This document shows, piece after piece, positions 5,878-6,103 of a DNA stretch of 6,103 bases. The DNA lies in assembly GCA_023142805.1 (NCBI GenBank), contig JAGLIU010000180.1:1-6103 (forward strand). Reading direction: 5' to 3'. Source of the DNA: Candidatus Omnitrophota bacterium (lineage in GTDB: Bacteria; Omnitrophota; Gorgyraeia; Tantalellales; Tantalellaceae). Under the pieces are notes generated by a model. It was not told the origin of the DNA, did not search any database, and saw only the letters and a list, made by a program, of their open reading frames with translations. The translations under genes were made by a program, and so were the position numbers. Every line of letters begins with the position of its first letter. The stretch's first letter is position 1.

Positions 5878-5908
5878 CGATGTTTTTTCTCTGTTCTCGT
5901 CAGGATTC
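5852..5908 (+). repeat. Imperfect 18-bp direct repeat, two copies 39 bp apart
   Basis: Positions 5852-5869 and 5891-5908 share CTGT, two mismatched bases, then the identical TCGTCAGGATTC. The first copy forms the loop and right arm of the bulged hairpin. The second may be half of a further, decayed copy of the same element. Confidence 0.6.
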
Positions 5909-5917
5909 TGATACGGC

Positions 5918-5971
5918 GGGGACACCTTACCCATTCGGTATTATAGAAGGTGTCCCCGGATTTTTATTTTT
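5918..5971 (+). terminator. GGGGACACCTT/AAGGTGTCCCC hairpin followed by T-runs; terminator or REP-like element
   Basis: Arms 5918-5928 and 5947-5957 are perfectly complementary over 11 bp. The 18-nt loop can form a small inner ACC/GGT stem. GGA and then T5-A-T5 follow, as expected of an intrinsic terminator of the rightward unit, although the loop is long. I recall GGTGTCCCCGG ends from palindromes associated with IS200-like (REP-associated) transposases in many environmental bacteria, so it may be a mobile palindrome serving as terminator. No transposase is in view. Confidence 0.6.
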
Positions 5972-6021
5972 ATCGTGAAGCGACGAGAGTTCCTCCGCCC
6001 GCAAAAGATACGATGAGGAGA

Positions 6022-6048
6022 TTTCTGGAGAAAGGATTTCTCCAGAAA
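6022..6048. repeat. Perfect hairpin, 12-bp arms with 3-nt spacer (TTTCTGGAGAAA)
   Basis: TTTCTGGAGAAA (6022-6033), GGA, then its exact reverse complement (6037-6048). No T-run follows on either strand, so it is not an obvious terminator. It is one of two similar-sized hairpins at the right end of the window. Confidence 0.75.
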
Positions 6049-6064
6049 AAGACGAAGAAGTATC

Positions 6065-6090
6065 CTGCAATTGGATAAATCCAATTGCAG
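6065..6090. repeat. Perfect hairpin, 12-bp arms with 2-nt spacer (CTGCAATTGGAT)
   Basis: CTGCAATTGGAT (6065-6076), AA, then its exact reverse complement (6079-6090). It lies 16 nt after the previous hairpin and differs from it in sequence. An A7 tract follows at 6094-6100. The function is unknown and the element may continue beyond the window. Confidence 0.75.
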
Positions 6091-6103
6091 AGCAAAAAAA
6101 GCC

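Noticed and set aside
5840..5888. Bulged hairpin plus T6 as the main intrinsic terminator
   Set aside because: Seven bases separate the stem from the T-run. The hairpin at 5918-5957 with closer T-runs is a better terminator candidate.
5947..6078. Plus-strand open frame ending MRRFLEKGF...YPAIG at the right end
   Set aside because: The ATG at 6013 would give only about 21 residues, entirely determined by the two palindromes, and it resembles no known protein. GAGG overlaps the start rather than preceding it.
5840..6090. CRISPR array
   Set aside because: The hairpins differ in sequence and spacing, with no repeated unit and no cas genes.

Overview
The window is AT-rich bacterial DNA. I suspect a candidate phylum such as Omnitrophota (Omnitrophica), because the giant protein resembles large uncharacterised proteins I remember from that group and paired nucleotidyltransferase/HEPN genes are common there. 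This is recollection plus composition, not a database result.

Layout. Positions 2-4111 (+) hold one very large, 5'-incomplete gene of 1,369 visible codons. It is a multi-module protein of unknown function with an HEVRH (HExxH) zinc-protease-like motif and two copies of a module signed RGHAG...HE. Its stop codon lies in an inverted repeat. From about 4219 to 5877 there are two divergent units around a 240-base control region (5003-5242). Each unit is a winged-helix/minimal-nucleotidyltransferase (HTH-MNT) gene followed, with overlapping stop and start codons, by a HEPN-type partner. The leftward unit is 5002 to 4219 and the rightward unit is 5243 to 5877. Both HEPN partners are broken: the left one by an internal deletion with a frame change, the right one cut off after about 14 recognisable residues where a palindromic repeat begins. 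From 5838 to the right end (6103) the DNA is non-coding and dominated by inverted repeats: a bulged hairpin, a GGGGACACC hairpin followed by T-runs (terminator and/or mobile palindrome), and two perfect 12-bp-arm hairpins.

How it works together. In intact MNT-HEPN pairs the HEPN protein is typically an RNase toxin and the MNT protein the antitoxin. Here both antitoxin/regulator genes look intact, with good promoters and ribosome binding sites, while both toxins are wrecked. The shared control region has a sigma70-like promoter for each gene, and each promoter is overlapped or flanked by inverted repeats that could be autoregulatory operators. The giant gene converges on the left unit and has no evident link to it.
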